From contig NC_092340.1 of the NCBI RefSeq assembly GCF_046630445.1, forward strand, positions 22,456,001 through 22,520,000: a DNA stretch of 64,000 bases, read 5' to 3'. The position numbers and the translations under genes were made by a program. The DNA is from Rutidosis leptorrhynchoides. Its lineage: Eukaryota; Streptophyta; Magnoliopsida; Asterales; Asteraceae. The notes beneath the pieces were generated by a model. That model saw only the letters and a program-made list of their open reading frames with translations, was not told the DNA's origin and did not search any database. Below, piece by piece: positions 24,641-35,500 of this stretch. The first letter of the stretch is position 1, and every line of letters begins with the position of its first letter.

Positions 24641-25593
24641 TTATATTTATATTTATATTATATTAAAAAAATTTACCAACTAGCATTATTAACCATATTG
24701 AGATATTTATTTCATTACTTCAAAGAATTTGAGTAGTCTATAAATTGCGTCTCTCATCACTCATATACTAACTTTTTATTATTATTTATGATTAGTTATA
24801 CTAAAACTTTCAAACTTCTTGGTATAATTATGATATTGGTAATAACTGAAAATCAATTAAATTCTTTCATTTTCTTTAATAAACGACGAGACTCTAAAAG
24901 TTGGCTAATCCTTTACTAAAACTTTCAGAATCCTTGATATAATTATGATAATGATAATAATTGAAAATCAATTCGATCCTTTTATTTTCTTTAATAAACC
25001 ATGAGACTTGAAGGTTACCTAATCCTTTCATTTCAATATGGAGTATAACTTATTTTTAAATATCAAATGGCAAGTACTTACCATTTGAGTTTAAACTTGA
25101 ATTATTATATCTGTCTATAATCTATAATTATAAATTATATATAAAAGACTGTAAATGTGGTTTATTCATAAGAAATTGTCATAAATAATTTAATCACGTT
25201 TGCTTAAAAAAGATCATTAGTTACACGTAATTATAGCCATTCTTTAAATAATAACACATGCATGCCCATGAGTTACTTGTGTTTAATCGTAGTTGTTATT
25301 CTAAGATACGGCTTAAATAAAATCGTTATATAAATTAATAGCTTTGATTGTTAAAATTTTATTTTATACCATAATAACAATTCATTAAATTCAGTCCTTT
25401 CATCTTTCTAATGAAACGTCTTTTTATTACCTTCATAAGCATTTAACCAAAAATTACCTTGCACATTTATTAAGCAGTTGCTATCTATAAATACCTCATT
25501 TTTATTTCACATGAACCACACATTTCAATATATCATCATCATCATCATTTTATCAACCAAGTACTATTTCGCTAGCTTTGGATTTTCTTCAAG

Positions 25594-26180
25594 CCCGTAA
25601 ATGAAGAACTAATTTTCAATTTTTGATTGTCATTTCATTTTATTGTAAGATGTAAGATGTTTAAGGTGTAGCCAAGGATTTGAACCTTTTCGTGACTTTA
25701 TATCATTTCACTTTTAGACCATTTCTAAAGTAATTTTCTAAATGTTATTGAGTTCCTGAAAATCTAGATATTGATGTTGTTTTAGTTCATTATGTAGTTT
25801 GTGACTTCTTTTTTATTTCACTGTTGCCTTAATTCTTATTGCCTTAATTCTAAGAATAAAATAACATAAGAGGGAAATGATATGATTAATGCTCAAGCCC
25901 ATAAATGAGTAACTAATTTTTAGTTGTCATTTCATTTTATGGTAAGATAATTTAGATGTACTTATAAGAATTTGAATCTTTTTGTGACTTTTATATCATT
26001 CACTTTAGTGGACCATTTTTAAAGTAATCTTATAAATGTTATACGGTTCATGAATGTTTATGTATTGATGTTATTTGAGTTCATTTTGTTAAATGTTTGT
26101 CGGCTCTCTTCTATTTCGCGGTTGGCTTGGTTCTAAAAATAAAATAACACGAGAGGGAAACGACATGACTTATGCTTAAT
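25594..26180. repeat. Diverged tandem duplication of a unit of about 290 bp
   Basis: 25594-25893 and 25894-26180 align along their length: GCCCGTAAATGA / GCCCATAAATGA at the start, TTGTCATTTCATTTTAT, a TTTGTGACTTT-type block, and AATAAAATAACA..GAGAGGGAAA near the end. No ORF is shared. It is non-coding, and I see no match to the other repeats in the window. Confidence 0.65.
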
Positions 26181-26859
26181 TTCACCTTTAATATTGTACG
26201 TTTATATCATCACTGTATCAAAATAATTTTATTTATGTTTTGTATTTTGATGTTTATATGGTTAGTCTAAGAACACTAACACTAGATTTCTATGTATAAG
26301 TATGATATGAGTATTATGTTCTTTAGCATGTGTAGAACATATATGTTACTAATCTATATGTGACAAGCATAGTTCATTTCGTTACACGGTAAGAATGATG
26401 ATTTTGATTTAATCATCCTTCCACCGTTAAATATTGCAATCAAATATAATAACTTTTTTTATGATAAACTTTAAATTTTCTAATCTTACTATCTTATTAT
26501 GTTATTATTTTAAATTTTATTTATTTTATGTAATAAAATTTAAATAAATATGCAAGGGTTTGATGAGAATTCGAGTAGTAACTTGCTGTTTTTTTTCCTT
26601 GAAAATGTCATTATTTTGGACTACACATGATTTTTTTGTAATTATTATTTCTAGGAATTTATAATAACCTAATTGTTAGTGTACTGCTTACAAACTGTTT
26701 TTTAATGATGTCTACCAAGAGTATCCGCAATGCAATTTTAAAATGATGGAACCAATTCATATGCATCTTAATTGCATCATAGACCTCATCGAGGATGGTA
26801 GACTCAATTATGCAATCATTAAAAACATGAGTACCAAAATATTAAAATTTGGGACAAAT

Positions 26860-26887
26860 CGTGCAACGCACGGGCCATGCCCACTAG
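26860..26887 (+). mobile_element. Helitron-like 3' terminus
   Basis: The hairpin CGTGC-AAC-GCACG (26860-26872) is followed 12 nt later by CTAG and a T (26884-26888). That is the CTRR-T end with upstream hairpin expected for Helitrons. I could not identify the matching 5' TC end, so only the terminus is annotated. Confidence 0.4.
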
Positions 26888-26937
26888 TTGTAATCAAAAA
26901 TCAAAACCAAACCTTGAGCACCTAATCGATTTTGTAA

Positions 26938-27629
26938 GTCACCGTCATCATCATCAACTCGTCATCATGAACACCTAATCGTTTTTGTTCAAGATTGTCT
27001 CATCTTCAACCCACCGTAATCCATCATCATCGTCATCATTTTTTTCACCAGATTCATCATCATCGTCATCATTTTTTCACCAAAAATATCAAAATTTGAT
27101 TTCTCCATTAGAACATGAAATTGAAGCTAGATTTAGTATCCTCATCACCACACGAATCTGAAACAATCCTCAAAACGTATTTACAGTCCCTGAAATTACC
27201 GGAAAGTGAATATTTTGGCCGAAAAGTGGTTCCGGTGATGTTGGTTCTGAAGATGGTGGTTACGGTGATGGTGGTTCTGGTGATGTTGAAAACGACGTAT
27301 GAGAGCGGTGGAAGAGGTGACGAATGAACAGAAGGTTTCGATCAGATTTGCAAAAAGAAATGGTGATGTTATATTGTACTGAAGGATTCAGTTTTTTTGT
27401 ATTAATGTATTAATTCCATTATACTGTACATATGATCTATATATATACATTATTAATACTTGTTTGCTTTTTTTAGAAGAAATGTGTATGACAGATTTGT
27501 AAAAATAAATGGTGATGTTATCTTTATTGAATCAAGAAATTAGGTTTTATGTTTTGAGTTGAATGAGGGAGAAGTCAAATGAAGAAAAAAAGGTAAATAG
27601 AAAAAAGGGATACAATGACTAAAATACTC
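26938..27629. other. Intergenic, no supported gene
   Basis: It contains clustered CATCAT/CATCGTCATC triplets (26941-27075) and a short ORF (27115-27327) without family features. Nothing supports coding function. Confidence 0.4.
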
Positions 27630-28303
27630 TCACATGTTCTACACGTGATGGAGTTAACGGTCAAAATTGACAGAAACTAGACAGGAGGACGAGAGGTGTA
27701 TAATTGTGATACATTATGGACAATGTTTTGGATTATAATCCGTTAATTTAGGGCCTGTTTACTTTTTTTTTTCATTAAGACATGTTATCCATACGGATGG
27801 ACATATGGATATGGATGGCAATATGAAATAATCCAATACTAATACAATGGTGTTTACTTTTTTGGCTTAATAAAGTATCTTAATAATGTAAATTACAAAT
27901 TTACCCATGAACCAAAATAAAATCAATAATATTCACATATTAACAAATCAAACCACTGCTCAAAGATTGTTTCTATTAAAATATATTATACCTAATATAA
28001 AATATACGAGTAAATAATACGTGTAAATAAAATATAAATCAACACAATTGCTTTACAGCTATTACACCTAACAAATATTACTCTACATATCTAAATGATA
28101 TAGAGGAAATGAATAGTAGCTCTTAATAGTTTCACAACACCCCTCAAATTTTTTGTATTTTCACAATTCAATCACTTCTTTTATAACACTTAACTTTATA
28201 ACTTTTACAAATTTACCACATAGTTTTCACATTTTATACTTTAACCATTACACTTCTCATTCATTATAAATCGATCCCATAATTTTTACTAACCAACAAC
28301 TAT

Positions 28304-28305
<2 letters not shown>

Positions 28306-28386
<81 letters not shown>
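28306..28386. repeat. (ATT)n microsatellite
   Basis: About 80 bp of perfect trinucleotide repeat inside the TIR element. Confidence 0.95.
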
Positions 28387-28388
<2 letters not shown>

Positions 28389-28459
28389 ATCAACCACATA
28401 ATTTTTCACTTTATTATTGTTTAACTTTTTTTTCTTATTATAAAGTAACTACGTAACTC

Positions 28460-28462
<3 letters not shown>

Positions 28463-28538
<76 letters not shown>
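28463..28538. repeat. (AT)38 microsatellite
   Basis: Perfect AT run of about 76 bp, directly before the Helitron-like element. Confidence 0.95.
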
Positions 28539-28541
<3 letters not shown>

Positions 28542-28542
<1 letters not shown>

Positions 28543-28937
28543 CTCTACATCTCTAAAAGACAAAGGCTTTATGAATAATTCTTCCCCATGCTTTAATCAT
28601 TTATACGTTGTGCAAAAAGGTTATACCCACAATGACACCACACTAAACATTGAGAACCATTATAAAATTTAGGGCGTCAAATGTAAATTCCTGAGATAAA
28701 AAATGTAAACTCCATAGGGGTCTAAATTTAAAGTTCAGGGGCCAAATTGTAACTTCTTTATTCTCCATAAAACTCCCCAACAAATTCACCTAAATTTTTA
28801 ACCGCCTTTAAATTTTCGTACGACTTGGGATTGGTTTAACCGACATAACCGTTAAACACGAAATAATTTTACGAACCAAACACAACAACTTATATCCGAA
28901 ACGAAGTCCCGACGCGGAGCGAGGGCTCCTCCACTAG
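28542..28937 (+). mobile_element. Short non-autonomous Helitron-like element (about 396 bp)
   Basis: It starts TCTCTACATCTCTAAAAG, close to the TCTCTACTA-type Helitron 5' end. It ends CTAG followed by T (28934-28938), with hairpin GGAGC-GAGG-GCTCC (28917-28930) a few bases before. The base before the start is T, where A is usual, so the 5' end could be misplaced. There is no coding capacity. Confidence 0.5.
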
Positions 28938-30107
28938 TTATGAACCATTGTTTATATCTACATCTACAGAAACGATGACTTACAAGTGGAATATAAATCT
29001 AACAATGGTTTTGCAAATAGAAGCCAAAGAAGCAACGTTAAAAATTAATCCAAACAATTGTTTATAGAATTGTTTATAGCATAAGATGGGGTGCCATCGC
29101 TGGAGTAATAGAGGGGCGGCATGTCGTCGCTGGAGTATCAGAAGGTTAGCAATAAACGGACCTGCATCGATGTTTGATTTGGGTTGTCGTTTGCCGGAGC
29201 ATCGATGGTGATTTCGAGTTAAAGCTGGAGATCAATTTTTGGTGGAAACGGGGTGTCGGAGCATCAGATGAAGCAATTTGGGGGAAATTATTTGGTTTAG
29301 GTATTTTGTTGTTTTAAGAGATAACGTAAAGAAAAGAAAAATACGAGGGTACGGGATGGAATATGGAGGGCTGTATCTGGAGTACATAGGTTTTTGGGGT
29401 GAGCCACAAAGCCTTTTGTTAAGGTTTGATTAATTAATGAGTCCTAAGTAAACAAGAAAAAAAACTGACCGAATAATTCCACTAAGCAACAACAACAACA
29501 ACAACAACAACAATACCCAATTCCACTAAAGTGGAGTATGGGGGAGGTTAGATGTAGACAGTCTTTCCTCTACTCTAGAGTAAAAGGGAAGTCATTCCTC
29601 CCCCCACGGATACCTATCGGTCCGCGGGTAAAAGAAGTCGTCCCTCCCTATACTATAGGGCAGAGAGGCTGCTTCCCAAGGACCTCCGGCCAGCAGAACC
29701 ATGAAATTCGTTAAGTGAAGTAACTAAATGCAAGTAAAGTAAAGTAGGTAAAAGGAACCTTACCGTGGAAAATGTAAAGGTAAATATGGCATGTAACAAA
29801 GTAAAGTAAAAGAACATATAAGTGAAAAAAGTAAGTGTCAAGTATGCAAGTATAACAAGCAATGTAAGTATAAAATGTGTATGTAAGCATGTAGGTATAG
29901 AGCATGTAGTTATACAATGCAGTATAAAACATATAAGTATACAATGTAAGCATAAAGACATGTAGCATGTAAATGTAAATACGTGTAATTTAATGCGATA
30001 TAATGTAATGCGACATAGTGCTATAAGGCAAGTAAATAAGTATAAAGTAATGCACACAACATGTTGGGATATGCTACAATAAGTATTAGTATATGGAAAA
30101 GAAAAAA

Positions 30108-30165
30108 AACATATATGAAGCAAAAAAGCAAAAACATATATGAAGCAAAAAAGCAAGTAGGCAAA
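30108..30165. repeat. Tandem repeat in the RTE 3' UTR
   Basis: ACATATATGAAGCAAAAAAGCA occurs twice in tandem in an AAGTA-rich, low-complexity stretch (29710-30230) between the RT stop and the conserved RTE tail. Confidence 0.5.
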
Positions 30166-30237
30166 AGGCATACGATAAAAATATATAAAACTAAATAGAA
30201 AATTAAAAAAGAATATAAAATAAAATATATATACAAC

Positions 30238-32317
30238 CTAGTCATCAATCCTAATTCTACTCCTCCACAAATTTCTATCAGAAGTCATGTCCTCGGTCAA
30301 TAAAAGCTCCTTCATGTCAAGCTTCAGTCTATCCTCCAACCTACGTGTAGGTCTACCTCTTCTCCTTACGCCGCCAACCGTGAGGGCTTCCACTCTCCTG
30401 ACCGGTGCTGTGGGTGGCCGCCTCCTTACATGGCCAAACCATCTAAGTCGTCCTTCTCTCATCTTGTTGACGATATTCCCAACTTCTAAGTTCTTTCTAA
30501 AAATTCCATTAGGTATCATGTCTAACATGGTCTTACCACACGTCCACCTAAGCATCCTCATTTCTGCCACCTCCATCCTCCTCTGTTGGGCCTTCGTCAT
30601 TGGCCAACACTCCGATCCGTACAACATGGCCGGTCTAATCGCTACCTTGAAGAATTTCCCCTTCAATTTAAGGGGTATCTTCTTGTCGCACAAAACCCCT
30701 TTCGCAGCTCTCCACTTCAGCCATCCTACTCTTATACGGTGAGACACATCATCATCTATCCTTCCCGATTTGTGTAGCATTGATCCTAAGTATCTAAAGG
30801 AATCCTGTGGATGTAAGACCTGATCCCCAATACGAATATCCACAGTATCATTGTGATCTTCGATCCTCCCGTAGTCGCATCTAAGATACTCCGATTTAAG
30901 TCTACTAATCCGAAGTCCATTTTGTTCCAGGGCATTCCTCCATTGCTCCAGCCTTCTGTTTAGCTCATCCTGGGATTCCGATACTAAGACAATATCATCG
31001 GCAAAAATCAAGCACCAAGGGATACTCCCTTGTATCCTATGAGACAGGTCGTCTAAGACTAAAGCGAAAAGAAAAGGGCTAAGAGCAGATCCTTGATGTA
31101 AACCTACTTCTACTGGGAAAAACTCTGTGTATCCTACTGTCGTCCGAACGCGAGTTTTCGCCCCCTGGTACATGTCCATAATAGCTCTTATATACCTACT
31201 TGGGATACCTCTACCATTAAGGATCTTCCAAATCAACTCTCGTGGGACACTATCATAAGCTTTTTCCAAGTCTAAGAAAGTCATGTGTAGGTTCTTTTGT
31301 TTCTCTCTATACTTCTCCATAAGACTTCTAATAATGTGAATTGCCTCCATCGAGGAGCGTCCTGGCATGAACCCAAATTGATTCTCTGACACCTTTGTCT
31401 CTCGTCTAAGCCTAGTCTCAATCACTCTCTCCCATAGTTTCATGGTATGGCTAAGTAACTTTATACCTCTATAGTTACTACACGTCTGTGCATCCCCTTT
31501 GTTCTTGTAAATGGGAATAACCTCGCTCAGTCTCCACTCCATTGGCATTTTTGCGCTTCTAAACGTCATGTTGAAAAGGTTTGTCAACCACCTAACCCCA
31601 TCATCGCCTAGGCACCGCCACGCCTCTATGGGGATTTGGTCCGGTCCTACTGCTTTGTTTCTCCCCATCTTACGTAGGGCCACTCTAACTTCCCCATGGT
31701 TGATCCTCGTGCAGAAACAGTTGTTTTGATATTGTGGGGCCATATCATAGACATGAGGTTCTCCATTCCTAGTCCTTCCCCCATCGAAAAGGGATGAGAA
31801 GTATTCTTTCCATCGTTTCCTAATTTTGTCTTCCTTCACTATGCTTTGACCTGCTTCATCCTTGATATATTTGATGTTATCCAGATCCCTTCGCCGACGC
31901 TCCCTAGCTTTGGCTATCCTGTAGATGTCGTTTGCCCCTTCTTTAGAGTCTAGTCTCTTATATAAGTCTTCGTAAGCTTTATCTTTTGCACGTGTAACGG
32001 CGATCTTTGCTTCTCTCTTGGCTTCTTTATAGCTATTTTCTATGCTAGTTCTGTCTGCTAGTGTACCCCTTCTAAAGGAGGTGAGCTCCCGAAACCTCGC
32101 TTGTTTAAGCGCGACTTTAGTTTGGACCTCGCCGTTAAGCCACCATGATTCTCTACAACCATTTTGGGCTCTCGACGTCCCAACTGCCACTCCCAAGGAT
32201 TCTTTTGCCACCCCTCTAATAGTGGACGCTAGGTTGTTCCACATCTAATCTGCATCAATAAAGGCTGTATTTTCCAATTCAGCACCCATTCTTTCAACAA
32301 CATTAGCTCTAAAAGTC
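30238..32317 (-). pseudogene. RTE reverse transcriptase, N-terminally truncated, one in-frame stop
   Basis: The frame runs from the 5' break near 32317, through one TAG just before 32244, and is then open for 668 codons. RT motifs: GRNKAVGPDQIPIEAW, NYRGIKLLSH, GFMPGRSSMEAI, FLDLEKAYDSVPRELIW, the catalytic FADD box (CLIFADDIVLVSES), and the thumb/C-terminal part (RLRWFGHVRRRP). The apurinic endonuclease domain that precedes RT in full elements is absent. The product would be a cytoplasmic/nuclear RNA-binding polymerase for target-primed insertion; this copy cannot move on its own. Confidence 0.9.
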
Positions 32318-32361
32318 TCCACTAAGCAATTAATGTTATTAAGCTGCAAGTAAACAGGCCC

Positions 32362-32592
32362 TCAGTGTAACATTGCATTTTTTTTTAGTTTGTCACGTTG
32401 AGTACAATAATAATAATAAAAAAATATCTCCTCATCCAAACACGCAAAACACACCTTCCTTACCTTGTACTCCCATTTCCTTTGGTATATGCTCCCAGAA
32501 TCTCGTCTTATCCCCCCTCACGTTCCAATCTAACTAACCCCTCCTCACCCCATCTCACTCGCACCCGCTTCAAAATTAACACACACTTTTCT
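32362..32592 (+). promoter_or_regulatory. Short UGP3 upstream region and 5' UTR
   Basis: Only 231 bp separate the TIR element from the UGP3 ATG. The stretch has an (AAT)n patch (32405-32420), then a CT/CA-rich leader from about 32430 typical of plant plastid-protein genes. No convincing TATA box is seen, so the promoter may be TATA-less or extend into the transposon. Confidence 0.5.
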
Positions 32593-35500
32593 ATGGCGCG
32601 AGTGACAACCTCCTTACTCCACCACAACGGCATCTACTTCACATTCTCGGCGCGTGACTCTCACTCTCCCTTCTACCTCCGTCCATCTAATCACAACAAA
32701 TTTCCTCTCCCTTTTCTACCTTCAATTCCGTCATCTTCACCGTCAGGCCGTCGTCGAACGCTAGTCTCCACCGTACCCGTAGAGTACGTACCTCCACCGC
32801 CGGATTTTGACTTCGAACTCAACCGTCTCCGTATTCTACGGTCCAAATTATCAAATTCAAACAAACTACGAGATAAATTACACGTAATTGATTCTGATTC
32901 GGAAGTGAAACGGTTTTTCACCAGTGGTTATTATAAAAACAAATTAGCTAGGGCTTTAGAGACGTTACGTTTGGATGAGTACGAGTTGTATTTGATTAAA
33001 TGCATTGTTGCTGCGGGTCAAGAGCATGTGTTAAATTCGGGTTGTGATACGGATTCGGGTTTTGATAGTGAACTTGTGTCTGCTAGAAGTGCGTTGAAGT
33101 CTGCGTTGTATAGTTTGGTTGAAATGATTGAAAAATGGGACGGGAGTGATGATCGAGAGGTACATGTGAAGAAGAAGGTTGATGCTGTTGCGTTGAATTC
33201 GTTATTGAAAACGCTTAAAGATGTTGAAGAGTTTTATGATTGTATTGGCGGGATTATTGGGTTAGTTTACACTTCATTAAAATTATTGATATTAATTAGT
33301 TTACATTTATCACTTGATTTCAGCCGTCACTTATAGTCAATATAAATAAATATAAATTTGATGTCAGTGCACACTTATTCCCCAATTATAGGAGTAACTG
33401 TTTGGCATAAATTGTTTGTAGCATTAGTAGTAGAATAGGATGTTGCAATAACAAGGATTATTGGGTTAGTTTACACTTCATTAAGATCTGTTTGTAGCAT
33501 TAGTAGGAGATTAGTATAGAAAGTGATCACCTGATTTCTACATTAATTATGAAGTTAACTTGATATCATCACATGGATCCTTATCATAATTTAACTCAAA
33601 TGGAACAATGTTTGGAAGATATCTGTGAATCTGGAAGTCTATTGCTCGAAAATCAACCTTCTATATTTCAAAAAAATATATTTTGAGCATGTAGACCAAT
33701 GTTCCCAATTCTTATTTTGATGTAAACCGTTTAATTTTAAATGCTTCGGTAGTATCTCCACACCTTGTGTGTGGGGCTTGGGTTTAGGTCATGGGTTCGA
33801 GCTCTGCCCATCCTATTAATCAATCTGCTTGAAATAAGGAGCTCCAGATTGTTGACCCTAGGGGAGGGGGGAATTCTCCTAGATCCATTTAGAATTCAAA
33901 CCCGGTCCGCCTGCCCCTCTGGATGGTTTAAGAATTGGGTTCCTGCAATACGATTCGGGTTTCCTTCTGAAAGCGCGTGCGTGCGTGGCATATGATCGCG
34001 AAGGTGGTTAAGTCCCCTCTGGGTGATGCCGACAACTTGCCTTTCAAAAAAAAATAAATAATAATAAATGCTTCCTCTGATATACTTGATATACTGGACT
34101 TTGAATCAATTCTTTATTATACACAGATTCATGTAGAACATATTTAAGTCATTGAATTTATCGCAGATACCAGCTAATGGTTTTAGAGCTACTATCTCAG
34201 TCTGTACATGGGGAGAAGATAAATAACTTTCAGCACATAAATAGCTTGCAGATTCATCCTCCTAATGTACGTGATCTTTCTCAAGACACAGAATATGCAT
34301 CTCAGGCCGCTTTATGGGGTGTGGAGGTAAGATGAGATAATGTTTTGTTTGTTACTACGTATTTCATAATGATATCCGGATTTATATGGAAGATTTAGAT
34401 ATTAAAGTCTGAATTTAGGGTTTGCCGCAACTAGGAGAGATTTATCCTCTTGGAGGGTCTGCTGACAGGCTTGGTTTAGTGGACTCTGTAACCGGTGAAT
34501 GTCTCCCTGCAGCAATGCTTCCTTATTGTGGACGCACCTTGTTGGAAGGCCTTATAAGAGATCTTCAGGTACAACATCTTTATGTGTAAACATTTGAGGA
34601 CTTTTATTTGCATTTACACTATTAGTGATACTATTTTTACATGTAGTAACGATTGCTCATCATGCAAGGCTAGGGAGTTCTTATACTACAAACTATATGG
34701 AAAGCAGTGCATAACTCCTGTTGCGATTATGACAAGTTCGGCAAAGAACAATCATGAACATATCACGTTAATGTGTGAAAGATCCAAATGGTTTGGAAGA
34801 GGTCGATCAAATTTCCGACTTTTTGAACAGGTAATATAAGTAGAACATTGATGATATCTTTTTCTCCTGTTCGTAGGTATTATAACTAGCCTTTTATTCA
34901 TTGTTGTTGCCAGCCACTTGTTCCAGCTGTTAGCGCCGAAGATGGTCAGTGGATAGCAAAAGGGCAGTTTGCGCCTGTATGCAAGCCTGGCGGTCATGGT
35001 GTGATATGGAAACTCGCGTATGACAAAGGCATTTTTCAATGGTTTCGTGATCATAGAAGAAAAGGAGCAACAGTTCGACAAGTCAGGTCTGTCTAAGTTA
35101 GATATCGAAACGTGTTATATCTACATTTCATATCTTATGTTAACAAATGTATCTTTGCAGTAATGTTGTAGCAGCTACCGATGTGACCCTCTTGGCCATG
35201 GCAGGGATTGGTCTGAACGAAGGGAAGGTAACATTTCGTCTATAATGGCAATTTTTTTACTGTAACTACTCGTAAGTTAGTTTTTCTATATTGAAGTGAA
35301 ACCTATATAAATAACCTTTTGTTGTTAACTGGTAACTTTACAGAAACTTGGTTTCGCATCATGTAAACGAAACTCTGGGGCTACAGAAGGCATAAATGTA
35401 TTGATTGAGGAAGGCAAACCTGATGGAACATGGGCATATGGTGTGTCATGCATCGAGTATACAGAGTTCGAGAAATTTGGAATTGCTGATGGGTCTTCTG

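Larger units (their letters stand above)
24045..27745. mobile_element. Region bounded by about 120-bp inverted repeats, possible non-autonomous DNA element
   Basis: The left arm (24057-24178) contains CTCGTCC, AATGTATCACAATTATACA, CTCGTCCTCC and GTCTAGTTTCT. The right arm (27630-27735) has the same blocks inverted (GGAGGACGAGAGG, TGTATAATTGTGATACATT). Both arms then continue into TTTAGTC. No transposase and no certain target duplication are visible, and the 3.5-kb interior is AT-rich with other repeats. Arms of one element and two independent insertions in opposite orientation are both possible. Confidence 0.45.
29490..32317 (-). mobile_element. 5'-truncated RTE-clade LINE with 12-bp target duplication
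   Basis: TCCACTAAGCAA occurs on both sides (29478-29489 and 32318-32329). Read on the minus strand the copy begins inside the ORF (endonuclease missing), includes RT and the C-terminal region, then a 3' UTR with the conserved RTE end (CTCCACTTTAGTGGAATTG). It finishes in a TTG repeat (plus-strand CAA at 29486-29512), the tail typical of plant RTE elements. Confidence 0.9.
27751..32361. mobile_element. TIR DNA transposon (Harbinger/Tourist-like ends) carrying nested RTE and Helitron-like insertions
   Basis: The ends are perfect 14-bp inverted repeats: GGGCCTGTTTACTT (27751-27764) and AAGTAAACAGGCCC (32348-32361). The immediate flanks are TTA and TCA, so the target duplication is unclear or mutated. 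Without the RTE copy the element would be about 1.77 kb. No transposase is visible. Its right end is 231 bp upstream of the UGP3 ATG. Confidence 0.65.

Noticed and set aside
29653-30248. Hydrophobic Phe/Leu/Tyr-rich minus-strand ORFs resembling membrane proteins
   Set aside because: They translate the low-complexity AAGTA-type 3' UTR of the RTE element.
32398-32592. Upstream extension of the UGP3 reading frame
   Set aside because: The first 65 codons of the longer open frame start in an AAT repeat without a good start; MARVTTS begins a normal transit peptide and suits the CT-rich leader.
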